DNA of 64,000 nucleotides. It comes from Desmodesmus armatus (taxonomy: Eukaryota > Chlorophyta > Chlorophyceae > Sphaeropleales > Scenedesmaceae). The DNA is taken from NCBI GenBank assembly GCA_007449985.2, contig VIIQ02000611.1, positions 124,001 through 188,000 on the forward strand. The letters run 5' to 3'. Each line of letters opens with the position of its first letter. Position 1 is the stretch's first letter. The position numbers were made by a program, and so were the translations under genes. Under the pieces are notes generated by a model. That model had not been told where the DNA came from and made no database searches. It saw nothing but the letters and a program-made list of their open reading frames with translations. Shown here in pieces: positions 10,623 to 21,649 of the stretch.

Positions 10623-11381
10623 GCAGTGTGCTGCTGAGTGAGTTGTCGTAATGCACTGGGCGCATGATTGCAACAATCTGGTTTCTGAATGCTGCATTTT
10701 GTTCTACCAAATTCCAAGGTTGCTACAGCACAGGCCCTGCCCTGCTTTAGTGCAGCAGACTCCATCCCCTGCTGACCCCTCCGTCTCTCTGACTTTCTTT
10801 TTCACAAGAGGCACACGCCATGCTGCTGTACGAACTCACACTCAAGACAGCAACCCATAAAGTTGGTTAAGCCCCAGCACACTCATACATTTGTACATAC
10901 ACGCATACTGCACGGCATAATGGCAACCTGCACGCATGGTTGGATGACAGCCTAAAAGACCTGCTGGGTTACAAAAGGGTCAGACCACACTGCGCAAGGT
11001 GCCTCCCATATCGCATTGCATTGGACCACATGGTGACATCGATGCTGCGAGCAAAGCTCATCTCCACTCGACAAGCACATTCCACATAAAGCTCTGCATC
11101 TTAGAAGTCCCCAGGAAACACTCCCCAGCAATCCATCCCTTCACAGCTGCCGCAGCGAGTATGCGGACCCTACAGTAAAAAACCCGCTCAGCTGTGTCCC
11201 GATCAGTCCGACCAAAACAAGAAAACACAACATCCTGAAACCTTACACATCAACACCATGCCACCCACTCAAACATCCCGCCATCACCTATCAGCTGCCC
11301 ACACCGGCTGCTCCAGTGAGCAGAATCTAGCAGCTTCAGTGGGCTGAGGCTAGCAGCAGCTTCAGTGAGAATCTGGCAGCT
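10623..11381. other. 3' flank/UTR of the U2AF gene, no other gene seen
   Basis: No coding potential recognised. A roughly 20-bp repeat, CTTCAGTGAGAATCTGGCA, occurs in two copies at about 11360-11400. The U2AF stop codon falls in the second copy. Confidence 0.5.
10969..10973 (-). terminator. Candidate TGTAA poly(A) signal of the U2AF gene
   Basis: TTACA on the plus strand reads TGTAA on the minus strand, about 410 bases downstream of the U2AF stop. TGTAA is the usual poly(A) signal of green algae. Position only; no cleavage site is proven. Confidence 0.3.
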
Positions 11382-14300
11382 TCAGTGAGAATCTGGCACA
11401 GCCTGGTAGACATTGAGCGCCACGTGGTATGCCTGCACGATGCTGCCTGCAAACATGCGTCCGCTGATGGCATCCTTGGCGCGCTGTGCTGAGGGGACAT
11501 CAGCAAACTGCACGAAGGCCTGGGAGATGGGTAGCAGAGCCACGCAAGACAAGGGACAGAGCAGGAGGAAGACAGCAGGAGTAAGGCAACAGGTGTCAGA
11601 AGAGTGCTTGTGAGCATGTTTGGCGGTGGTTATTGACCATGGGACGCGTGTCAGCTCAGTGATCTGCTATGGCAAGAACCTTCGCTGTGAGCGGTGCTGT
11701 CATGTTGCACTCACATGTTCTCACGCTCTCAAAGGCAGCATGCCTAGCAGCATACGACACGATTAACGAGCACTAGCTGAACTGTGACATGAATGCAGCA
11801 TTGCCACACTTGTCCTGCAGTATCCGTGTCATCCGACGCCCCCGACGCACCTTGCCAAAGTTGCCAGTGTTGATGAGGGTAGCAGCAGTACCTGGTGGGG
11901 GGCGGGGCACTTTCAACCCCACCACCGTGCCGTACTTGCTGCACTCCTGTCCCAGGTCAGCCAAAACCTGAGTGTATGATGACGTAATGATGCGTCATCA
12001 TCACAAGTGACGGGCGCCGCCAAGTCAAGGGGAACGTTGAACAAGGGAAGGTGAGGAGGTGAGATGGGCAACAAACGTCAAGCAGGAAGAGGGGGCGTGC
12101 AGGCAGGGAAAGGCAGCAGTGCAACAGGGCAATGCGGTGCAACAGCAGGCAGGCAACAGCAACAAAGCAGGGCGTGCAGCAAAACACAGCAGGCAGGCTA
12201 GCAGGCAGGCAGGTAGGAAAGCAGGCAGGTGGGCAGGCAGGCGGCCTGGCAACACCACGCCACCAGCACGCACACCACACACCAAGCCACACATGCATGG
12301 ACGAAGAGCACCGGCCGCAGGACAGCACAGCACAGCATGCACAGCACGGCAGGCAGGCAGGCGTAGCAGGCACGTCAGGCAAATCCAGACGACCTTAGTA
12401 CTACAGACACAGCCACACTGCTACAGCTGTGCATCAGCAGCAGCAACCCACTGATCAAATGATGCAAGGATACTCAAATCGCTGGCCCTCGTGACTGCAC
12501 CCTGCCAGCTGTCAAAATGCCAGCTGTGCAGCACATTGCAAAACAGGGCATGCAAAGAGGACCCCTTCAACAGGGCAAAAGCTCCACGCTGACCAACTGG
12601 TTGCATGCTCACACCCACTCCTGCTATCGCGAAGCTTGCAACTCAAAGCTTTCCACCCACCTCCTTGTATTCATGGTTGTCGTCCAGAACATCTGCTGTG
12701 ATCATGCCGTTCACCCCCAAGAAGGGTGTGGGGATGGGCGTGGCCATGGGGTCCGCGCCACCCATGCCACCAACAGAAGGAGGCCCAGGCAGCACACCTG
12801 GCATGCCGGGGAAGCCCCCTGGGAAGCCTCCGGGTGCTGCTGCTGGTGCTGCTGCCATGCCCATGCCTGGCATGCCGCCAGGCATGCCTCCCATGCCCAT
12901 CATGCCTCCTCCCATGCCGCCCATGCCTCCAGCGATCTAAGAGATACACCGCAACGGGGCAGGCACGCGAAGGAGACAGCACGACAGTATACAACAACGC
13001 TCCAGTCAGTATCTTTGTTTTGGTCGATCGTGTGTTGATCATGTGCCGCGAAGCCCAGGAGACGCAGACATAACCCACTCCCAATGGGTCTCATATGAAA
13101 GATGCGCAAAAGCATTACAGGCATAGCTATTAGCTGCCTCACGACACCCAAGGCTAGGAGCATGGCAACCACATGAACTTCCGCTGTCTGTTCAGGGAGC
13201 ACTTGACCACACGCAGCCTCATGACATGGGATCCCCAGCGCAAGCAATGACTGTGCACAGCGGAAAGACACAGCCACCACAACCCCGCAGTGCACCAATC
13301 GCACCTGTGAAGGCTCAACATAGCTGGAGGGCCGTGCGATCTTCAGTGTCATGCCCATGAGCGCAATCTGGCCGTTGAGCTGCAGCGCTGCTGTGGCATA
13401 CTCAGGCATGCGGAACTCCACAAATGCAAAGCGCCCCGTCAGCGTCACCTGCAGGGCAGCAGTACTTGGCCGTTAGCAGCCCACAAAACAATGCCACAAA
13501 GGCCAGAGCAGCCTCGCGTCAGCAGGTGCAAACGTGCTGACAGCAAGCGCGCTGACAGCTAGTATGCGGAACTCCACAGAAGCAAAGTGCCCCGCCAGCG
13601 TCACCTGCGAGGCAGCAGTAATTGGCCGTTAGCAGCCTATCCGCAATCTCTTCACCACCTGGTTTGAAAGAGGGACCTTGCGCAAGCCTGTGCGCGCTGA
13701 CAGCTAGTAGCATTGATCTAGGTTGCAGCAGGAACCATGCAAGCTGGCCCCACCCCCTTCATCACGGGCTCCTGCCCCGGCTGCGCTGCTTGAGGGAATG
13801 CTGCGATGAGTGCTGAGTGGAAGACCTGGTACAGACTGGCCTCTGTGACTGCGCCAGGAGCCAGGTTGCCCACAAACAGCTCGCGCTGGGCCTTCAGCTG
13901 CTTCTCCTGCAGGCGCTGGACCTGCAAAACGGTGGGCAGGAGCAGCAATGGAACACACATGATAGCCTGTCAACAACATCTACGTCATGATACTGTATGT
14001 ACATGCTGGATGCAACTCATGTGTGTGACACATACGGATCATGCCTGTGCCACAGCCACTCGCCGCAGCACTGTGCCAACTTGCACTGTCTCTTTCCTGT
14101 CCTGGGAATTGCACATGCAGCCACGATCCTAGTGTATCAGTGACACACAGCTTCACTGATCATGGCTTCATGTGCAATTCCCAGGACAGGACAGAGACAG
14201 TGCAAGTTGGCACAGTGCTGCCCAGCACAATGCTCAAAGTCTGCAAGTCAATCTTACGGTAGCAAGGGGCTTCACCCTACAGACACAAGGTTCGCAGGCT

Positions 14301-15912
14301 TCTGCCGCTGTGTCGAGCCAGCAGCAACCCACACACGCGAAATCACCAACCACATGCGTTTGGGCACAAAATGCGCAGTGCACACTCAGAGTGACCTTAC
14401 CCCGCTCTGTGACTTGACTGCCTTGCTCATCACAGCCTGTGCCTGCAGGGCCGCTTGCTGCTGCAACAGCTGCTGCTGCATCAGCAGCTGCTGGCGCTGC
14501 AGCAGGGCTGCTGCTGTAGCTGCATCGATGTTGGCATAGGCAGGGTTGGCAGCCCTGAGAGCTGCCAGGGGGTCAGAGGCTGCTGGCGCGGCAGCGGCAG
14601 CGGCTGCTGCTGCAGCCTTCTTGCGGCGCTCGTCCCTGTGCATGCACAGCAGCAGGACACACACACACAAGGTGTCAGCACACCTGTAGACATGTACATC
14701 AGCTCAACACGCACAGGCAGAACGTCATCAATCATCCAGAGCACGTGCACAAGCACGGACCGCACGAACGTTATTGGAAAGCATGGACATGGCGTGCTGC
14801 GCACGCGACTGCGTCCACAAGACGAGGGGTGCACACAGCCTTGTTAAAACCAAGGCAGATAGACACCCACCTCTCTGCATCTGTCTCCTCCTCAAAGCGG
14901 CTACGGCGTGCACGGCTGCGCTTGTCGGAGCTGCGGCTCCTGCTGCGGCGCCTGTGGTCACGGCTGCGGCTGCGGGACCTGCGGCAACGGGAGCAGGCCA
15001 ACCAAACTGTGTAATGTTCGAGGTCCTTTCCAGGTGATCAGCTGTTGCTGTTGAGCTGTACAGGCCACGGGAGCAGGCCAGCCAGACCGTGTGATGTTGT
15101 ACTGAGTCTGCTAATACGACAGCGTTGATGCTTGCATGCATGCATGCCACTTGGCTAGCTTGATTCCACTGAATATATTCAAGGAGACCAAGCCAGCCAA
15201 GTGGCATGCACGCATGCAAGTATACACGTTGTGGTATCATTGAAGAACCAACACCCACTGGCCTGGTTGCAAGCTACAGGTGCTTAGCTGGTGCCGTCAC
15301 TGGGTGGATGCTGCTGCAGCCTGCAGCAAGCAACCCGGCAGTGTGCCCTCTCTGACACACACACACACACCTGCGCCTATCCCGGCTTCTGCTGCGGCTG
15401 CGGGCCCTGAAGTCCCTGTCGCGGTCTTCCCTGCGGCGGTCCCTGCAGCACACAGGCATGCATGCAGTGTAGTTGTGAGGTGCAGGTGCCAGAGAGCTGC
15501 AGGTGCCAAAGATTGTGGGGTGTCTCAGCACCAGAATGTGCAGGGGCGAGTACACGGTCAAGAGCTTTCAATACCCCTCTAGACGAACCTGCTGCGGCTC
15601 CTTTCCCTGCTGCGGCTGCGCTCCTTGCTTCTGTCGCGTTTATCGACATCAGCAGGCTTCTGATCGCCTGCTGCTGGCGCCACCTCTGCCTTGTCCTGCT
15701 TCTCCTCTGCCTTGACTGCCACGTTTTCAGGCTCTGCAGAAACAGGGCAACCATACGTCAGCGGCCAGGCTAGCCAGCGGCCACAACCAAGAACAGCAGA
15801 ACAGTCCTCGAGCTGGCTAACCTGTGTCTGCTGCTGCTGCTTCTGCTACTGCGGGTGCCTCTGCAGCAGGCTCATCCGCCGGAGGCGGTGTGCCTTTGCG
15901 CTCTTCGCTCAT
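11382..15912 (-). CDS. U2AF2: U2AF large subunit (U2AF65-like), without RRM2
   Basis: Ten exons in perfect phase, 497 aa: 15822-15912, 15589-15733, 15371-15442, 14871-14978, 14401-14635, 13754-13921, 13305-13448, 12661-12936, 11851-11967, 11382-11519. Order: acidic/Ala N-terminus, RS domain (about 55-135), a Gln/Ala region, RRM1 (RELFVGNLAPG, GRFAFVEFR, LKIARPSSYV), a roughly 75-residue Gly/Met/Pro linker, then the C-terminal UHM (EYKEVLADLGQECSKYGTV, KVPRPPP, AFVQFADVPSAQRAKDAI). U2AF65 recognises the polypyrimidine tract and recruits U2 snRNP to 3' splice sites. RRM2, present between RRM1 and the UHM in animal and plant U2AF65, is not found here: the Gly/Met/Pro exon joins RRM1 to the UHM directly. 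The intron 13449-13753 contains a decayed copy of exon-end sequence. Confidence 0.93.
12100..12375. repeat. GGCA/GCAG-rich simple repeat in U2AF intron
   Basis: Interrupted (GCAG)n runs fill much of the intron between the linker exon and the UHM exon. No RRM-coding potential is present on the minus strand of this intron. Confidence 0.7.
13563..13641 (-). repeat. Decayed duplicate of the RRM1 exon 5' end and acceptor
   Basis: Very similar to 13404-13482, which holds the acceptor and first codons of the RRM1 second exon (13305-13448). The copy keeps the splice acceptor neighbourhood but lacks the rest of the exon. It is a pseudo-exon inside the upstream intron. Confidence 0.75.
14066..14220. 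repeat. Long inverted repeat (hairpin) in U2AF intron
   Basis: Arms 14066-14117 and 14169-14220 are near-perfect reverse complements (CAGCACTGTGCCAACTTGCA pairs with TGCAAGTTGGCACAGTGCTG), with a loop of about 51 bases. It has the size and form of a MITE, or of an RNA stem in the intron. Confidence 0.8.
15131..15220. repeat. Inverted repeat in U2AF intron
   Basis: Arms 15131-15156 and 15195-15220 pair almost fully (GCCACTTGGCT with AGCCAAGTGGC, flanked by TGCATGC runs). Possible MITE remnant. Confidence 0.75.
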
Positions 15913-16429
15913 TGGCCTGGCTTCACAACTGGGTGTGCGGTGCAACTAGTGCTCTCTGCTGTCGCCACCAGCCCACAACAATGAAAAGGAGATAAAAGAG
16001 GTGACGTCGTTTCACCACTGAGTGAGCACACATACCGGCAGCAAACCAAGGCTGTTCAACAACTTGGTGATCTGCTGAACCACAAAAACATACAAGGACA
16101 GGAGGGGAACAGGCTTGTCGTGAGATGCAAAGCTGGCGACCATCCCACTGCATCAACAAGAGCAACATGAGTTTCAGGCCAGCACCTACTGCCCACTGCA
16201 CCAGCAGGCTTGCGCACCAACACCTACTGCACAAATGCCACAGTAGACCAACCGGGAGGGCGAGATCCACCAATGACACACGGCTAGATGCACCTGCCCA
16301 GGCTGTAGATAAGCTTTTAGAGGGATTTTGGGAGGTGTGTCTACGTCTGTACCGTCTGTTGCTGCTGTGCCTGCTGGAGGGCAGTGTATCTCCTGCAGCT
16401 TCACACCACTCTGCGCGTCTGCATCGCAG
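15913..16429. other. Divergent intergenic region between U2AF and the HA-domain gene
   Basis: Should hold promoters for both directions and an unresolved first exon of the plus-strand gene. An open frame from ATG 16167 to a GTGTGT donor at 16335 encodes a Ser/Arg/His-rich stretch like an organelle transit peptide. Its phase does not match the next exon at 16430, so I do not join them. Confidence 0.4.
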
Positions 16430-19400
16430 GCCAGAGGGTGTTTGACCCCGAGCAGCGACTGGCACTGGTCAGCATTGCGAAGAGCCTGTCTGCAGGTATG
16501 TCTGTGCAGGCTGCAGCAGTTCATATGCAGCTTCCAGCAGTCCATGCCGCCCTACAGGCACAAACACTACAATCAGCATGGGCGTCGCAGGACTTTTGGT
16601 GCAAACATATGCAGCTGAATGTCAGCAGTACTTTGCAGACTCAGCAAGGCCACAGACCGCAGCACAGCCTGCAGGATTAGCAGTTGCACACATCAGGCCT
16701 GTCCTCCTAATTCGCATAGCACACAGCACCCATTTGGCCTAGCTAAGACTTGTGCACGGGCTCAAGCCAATTTACTGCTTCCAAAAAAATATGGGTGTTT
16801 GAAATCTTGTTCCTGGGGGGGGGGGGAGGGGTGCAGGATCCCGCCCACTGGTTCTCGCCCTAGCAACCAGAGAACCGTGGTGCCAGGTGGCCAGAAAGAC
16901 CTCTTCCCCACACTGCATCTGCTTGCTGCAGAAGGCGGCTTTCCAGTAGAGGATGATAACACAGCTGAGCTGCTGCAGGTGCAGCAGGCAGCGCCCCTAC
17001 CAGGCATCCCGACCACCTGGGCCCTGAACCAATCCGTTCCAGAGGTGCGCTGCTGTGCTCCCAGCACAATTTGCTAGGCTGCTCCTCTTTTTCACAGCCG
17101 TTTTTCACAGCATCCAGCCAGATTAGTCCTAGCAGCACTTCAGCAGAACTGACACTGCAGCAATGCAGCTTCGGCCAGCATCGAATGATTGAACAGCATT
17201 GTAGGAGCAGGACGACATCCCCAACCCCGGCCGGCCGGTCAAACAGCAGCTGCCACATGGGAATGCGGCAACTGTGCACGAAGCTAGGACAGCAGTCGGA
17301 GGTGGAACAGCACTGCTGGTAGCTGCACCGTGCTGGTCCGCCATGCATGCATCAGTCAGACGCTCAATGGCGTGCAGCCTGCTATATCCACCCCTGCGTG
17401 TGCTGAACTTTGATACAGTTCTGTTGAGTTTCCGTTGAATGAGTCCGTGCTCGGCAATTCCATCCTCCCCCACCTGCGCTGCCGCCCCACACACCCGCTT
17501 GTTCATCCATCCGTTCACTTGTCGCGCACCTGCAGCAAGCTGCAAATGCCGGCTTGTGGATGGAGTAAATGTGTGTGTCTGTGTCACACGTATGCCCAAC
17601 AGGCGTGTTTGTGATGTTTGTGCAGATCCGGCTGTGTCAGCGCGCCTGCTGGAGCTGCATGCGCTGCTGGGTGGTGGTGCCGACATCGATGTGATATGGA
17701 TGGTCACCAGGGAGCCCACGCTGCTGACAGCCAGCAAGCACCAGCTCATATCACGGCTCATGGCCATGAAGGTGAACATGGGGGAGGGGCAGTGGGGAGA
17801 AGCGGCGGGGCTGGGAAGTTACAGTTGGGAACCCAAGGGAGGGAGGGGAAAACATGCCATGTTGCCATGGGGCATGGGCTGACAGTGCACACGGAAAGTC
17901 ATGCAGTGGCGCTGGCATCGATGTGATATGGATGGTCACCAGGGAGCCCACGCTGCTGACAGCCAGCAGCACCAGCTTATATCACGGCTCATGGCCATGA
18001 AGGTGAGCTCTACCCTAGGCCCCTGCATTGCGCTGTCCCGCCTGCAGCTGGCGACTGCGAGTGCTGGTGTGGATGTGGTCAAGGTGGTTGACACCACTGC
18101 CAGCCGACACTGCTGATTGGCCAACTTGGCCTCCCTGCAATCACCCAATCTCGCCCGCCCGTGCCTGGCATTGTGCTGTCTTAATTGCAGCTGGCAACTG
18201 TAGGTGCTGGTGTGGATGTGGTCAAAGTGGTTGAGCGGCAACCGGCGCTGCTGCTGGTTGAAGCCAGCCCGCTGTCGGACTGGAGTCAGTTCGATCAGGA
18301 GGAGCTGCAGCAGCAGATACAGGTGCGGGTGTACATACAGTTACATTACAATTACAGTTACAGTTACGATCCAGTTGGACCAGGAGGGGGTGCAGCAGCA
18401 GATACAGGTGCGAATGGACAGCAGCAGCATGCGCCAAGTGATCGCGCACACTGATGGTCACGGGGGATGAGTTGAAACGGGCGGTGTTATGAGGGTATGG
18501 CTCATGTTGCTGCCGCTGAGCGGTTGGTTTGGATGCTGCCCTTCCCCGTCAAGCATGCAATGCATCGTCACATCGCTGGTCTATGTCTTGCTACGGAGGC
18601 AACATCATGGGTTGACATAGCGCTTGCAACCAGCCCAACATGGTGTCAAAACGGATTAGTATCAGTGTGCGCCAACCTGCATGTATTGTGCTGCCCGTGT
18701 GTTGCAGGCCTGGGAGTGTGGTGTGGCCAGCGACACTGACCCGGAGCTATGGCATGTGTTGGCATAGTGCTTGCCTCTAGCCTGACACTGTTTCAGTGAG
18801 TGTGCTGCTGCCCACTTTTTGCAGGCCTGGGAGTGTGGTGTAGCCAGCGACACGGATCCAGAGTGGCGGGCGCGTGCCGTCGAGCTGCGTGCCTATCACA
18901 GGCAGCATGGTGACACCAGTGTGGGGCACAGAGATGGCGATGACCCTGATCTAGCTAGGTAGGCGGGGCCCTGCTACGACTTATCTATTGCTAGTACCAC
19001 CAGGTTTCTACGGGTGTGGGGTTGCCAGCCATGCTCGCAGCCGAACGCGCCAGCCGTGGCTCATAGACATAGAGATGGGGGTACTTTTGACCTAGCAAGG
19101 TGGGTGGGGCCCTGCTATGACTGCTTGGTGCTTGAACTTTTATGCTGCTAACGGCGTGGGTTGCCAGCCTTGCTAGCAGCCGACCGCGCCAAGACCAAGG
19201 GATTTAGCAAGGTATGCCGGGCCATGCTACTGCTGCCCAAGACATCCTGAAGTTCTGCTGCTGGTCACATGATGCTGTTGCTGGTGGAATGGGGTACATG
19301 GCTGCATCACAGTCGTGATCGTGTACCCCATTCCACCAGCAACAGCATTAAATGACCAACAGAACAACAGAATGTCTTTGGGCAGCAGTAGGAGGGGGGG

Positions 19401-21649
19401 CACCAGTGTGGGGCACAGAGACGGCGGCGGTCCAGACCTAGCTAGGTGCGCCGGGCCATGCTACTGCTGCCTAAGGACATTCTGATGTTCTGCCACTTAT
19501 GTAATGCTGTTGCTGGTGGAATGGGGTACATGGCTGCGTCACAGCCGCGGCCGTGTACCCCATTCCACCAGTAACAGCATTACATGATCAGCAGAACAAC
19601 AGAATGTCTTCAGGCAGCAGTAATTATTTTTCAGCCTGTGAGCTAAGGGAGGCGTCTGCGGCTTGCTACATTCAAAGTAAAACATATTGTCATTTGTTGG
19701 CCGGAGCCAGCTTTCAACCCAGCCTACTAGCCATGAAGCTGCATGATACTGCTGCCTAACAACATTCTGATGTACTTCCAGTACGGTACTGCTGTTGCTG
19801 GTGGAATAGGGTACACGGCTGCGTCACAGCTGCGGATCCGAATGGCATTCCACCAGCAACAGTATCACATGACCAGCAGAACATCAGAATGTATTGAGGC
19901 AGTAAGGGGGGGGGGCACCAGTGTGGTGGGGCACAGAGATTGCGACGATCCAGGTCTAACAAGGTATGCCGGGCCATGCTACGGCTGCCTAACGACATTT
20001 TGAGCCCCCCCCAACCTCCCAGGGGGGTCACCGCGCAGCGCCGCGCAAGCTGCGCGGCTGCTGTCATAGGTTCTGGCACTTGCATTTACATGCAGTCCAT
20101 GAAAGTGGTGGCTGTCATGTTTGCATTGCTGCCCCCCCCCCCTCCTCCCTGGTGGGTCAGCCTGCAGCGCCGAGCTACGCCTGCGGCGCTGCTGTGCAAC
20201 AATTCGGGCACTTGCTCTCACATCACTGCATGAATATTTTTATCGTTTTGCTGCATCGCTGGCCCCCCCAACCCTCCCAGATGGGTTACCGCGCAGCGCC
20301 GAGCGATGGCTGCTCGGCTGCTGTGCAGCGATTCGGGCACCTCTCACATCACTGCATGAATGTTTTTACTGCTTTGCTGCATTGCTGGCCCCTCCCCTCC
20401 CAGGTGGGTCAACGCGCAGCGCCGAGCGATGGCTGCTCGGCTGCTGCCATATGTTCTGCCATTTGCAATCACATGCAACCCATGAAACTGCCAAATAACT
20501 TTGCTGCATCCCCCCCCCTCCCATGTGGGTCACTGCGCAGCGCAGAGCAATGTCTGCGTGGCTGCTGTCACAGGCACTGGCAATTACCTGCAATTCTGCA
20601 AGTGGTATCTCATAACGCCGCATTGCGCCCCCCCCCCCCCTCCCCCGCCCCCCGCAGGTGGGTCACCGCGCAGCGCCGCGCGATGTCTGCGGGGCTTCTG
20701 TCTGGTGACAAGCTGGATCTGCTGCAGGAGCTGGGCTTTGAATCGGACGAAGACGATGCAGAGTGGCTGCGCTGGTTCATGGACCTGGCCAGGTGGGGTT
20801 AGGTTTTAGGGTTTTAGGGTTTAGTGTTCTAGGTTTAATGTTTTAGGTGGTAGCCCTTTTGTCTCATTGCAGCAGCAGCTATAAAAAGCTTCCTGCAGGG
20901 GCGATGCTTTCCATAACTGTGGTTTCAGAGACTGGATGCAGATGTTGCAGGAGCTTTAACAGCATGTGAGAGTCTGCACTGGGAGCTGGGTTTACTTACG
21001 CCAGGCCCCTTACCCCAACTGTCACTGTCCCTGCATGCTGACAATGCGGCTTCTGCTGGGTTTGCAGGTACAAGGAGCAGCACGGCCATGCCAGTCCGCA
21101 GTCTTTGTCAGCAGGTATGTACAGACGGAAAGGTAGCAATGATGTGATGGCTGCAGCAGTAGTGAGTGCACGGGAGCCAGCACAGGGCAGCAATGCACGT
21201 TCTGCCATCTTGAAATGCACACACTGTGTGGCACACAGGGTCCTGCCGCCTTTTTTTAGGGTTTAGGGTTTAGGTTTTCTGCAGCCCTTTACTCAAATGT
21301 TTGCCAGAGGGTCACTTGATGGTGACCATGCACATGTGCTGTACAGCACATGGTAGGCTGCCAGCTGCTGCGTGAGAAATGCCGGCACCCCGTGCATATG
21401 GTCAGCCCCTGTTTTCCATATGGCCTAGGTCAGGACTTGAACATGCATTGTGGCTCCTGCTGATCAGGAACCGCTGCTTCTGGTGGTGTTTGTGCTGCTG
21501 CTGCTGCTGCTGCAGGTGCTGACTTGTACCTGTGCAACTGGTGCTCGGTGCAGCGCGTGGCTTACAGGTGCAAGGTGCTCAGCAGTAGACGGCTTGGCCT
21601 GCTGGACAGCATAGAGTTTGACTGGACGGGCGCAGACCCCCTCTCGTAA
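16430..21649 (+). CDS. Helical-repeat + helicase-associated (HA) domain protein (5' end unresolved)
   Basis: Exons in phase: 16430-16495, 17626-17771, 18191-18322, 18825-18958, 20658-20792, 21068-21114, 21516-21649, giving about 263 aa plus an unknown N-terminus. The N-terminal part has two helical repeats (GADIDVIWMVTREPTLL and GAGVDVVKVVERQPALLL) reminiscent of mTERF-type repeats (inference). The C-terminal part has two or three copies of the HA pattern: AVELRAYHRQHGDTSV, RWVTAQRRAMSAGLLS, LDLLQELGF, then RWYKEQHGHA, NWCSVQRVAYRC and LLDSIEFDW. HA domains occur in bacterial and algal proteins and are thought to bind nucleic acid. Introns are packed with partial copies of this gene's own exons and with hairpin elements. 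Function unknown; an organellar nucleic-acid role is a guess. Confidence 0.7.
17905..18003 (+). repeat. Duplicated, frameshifted copy of exon 17626-17771
   Basis: Nearly identical to 17670-17771, but one base is missing in the CAGCAGCACC stretch, which shifts the frame. It keeps a GTGAGC donor after ATGAAG. Treated as a pseudo-exon. Confidence 0.8.
18045..18115 (+). repeat. Truncated copy of exon 18191-18322
   Basis: Repeats the first about 50 bases, including the CTGCAG acceptor and the GTGTGGATGTGGTCAAGGTG segment, then diverges and meets a TGA. The functional copy starts at 18191. Confidence 0.75.
18704..18757 (+). repeat. Truncated copy of exon 18825-18958
   Basis: GCAGGCCTGGGAGTGTGGTG and the following about 30 bases recur at 18822. 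The upstream copy diverges after the GACCCGGAG equivalent and has no donor. Confidence 0.75.
19240..19905. repeat. Three related hairpin elements (about 19240-19390, 19465-19622, 19748-19905)
   Basis: Each has a GCTGTTGCTGGTGGAATGGG-type arm and its reverse complement about 25-40 bases away, flanked by GACAT...CTG(A/T)TGTTCTGC and its complement. They alternate with copies of the exon end GACACCAGTGTGGGGCACAG (near 19397 and 19915) and CTAGCTAGG-like borders. This is a tandem compound repeat inside the HA-gene intron. Confidence 0.75.
20005..20657 (+). repeat. About five to six tandem degenerate copies of the HA exon 5' end
   Basis: Period about 120-130 bp. Each copy has a C-rich tract, a CAG/CCAG acceptor, then a GTGGGTCACCGCGCAGCGCC-like start of exon 20658-20792, followed by a GCTGCTG...TTTGCTGCAT spacer. 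Only the last copy continues into the full exon. Confidence 0.8.
20805..20850 (+). repeat. Interstitial telomere-like TTTTAGGG/TTTAGGG tract
   Basis: Imperfect GGTTTTAGGGTTTTAGGGTT run just after the 20792 donor. A second short run (TTTAGGGTTTAGGG) is at about 21254-21270. Complementary CCCTAAAC-type runs are at about 25425-25466 and 54527-54560. They fit algal telomere repeats but lie in introns. Confidence 0.7.

Noticed and set aside
16167..16334. Transit-peptide-like first exon for the HA-domain gene
   Set aside because: Composition fits, but the donor phase (0) does not match the next exon, which needs one leftover base.
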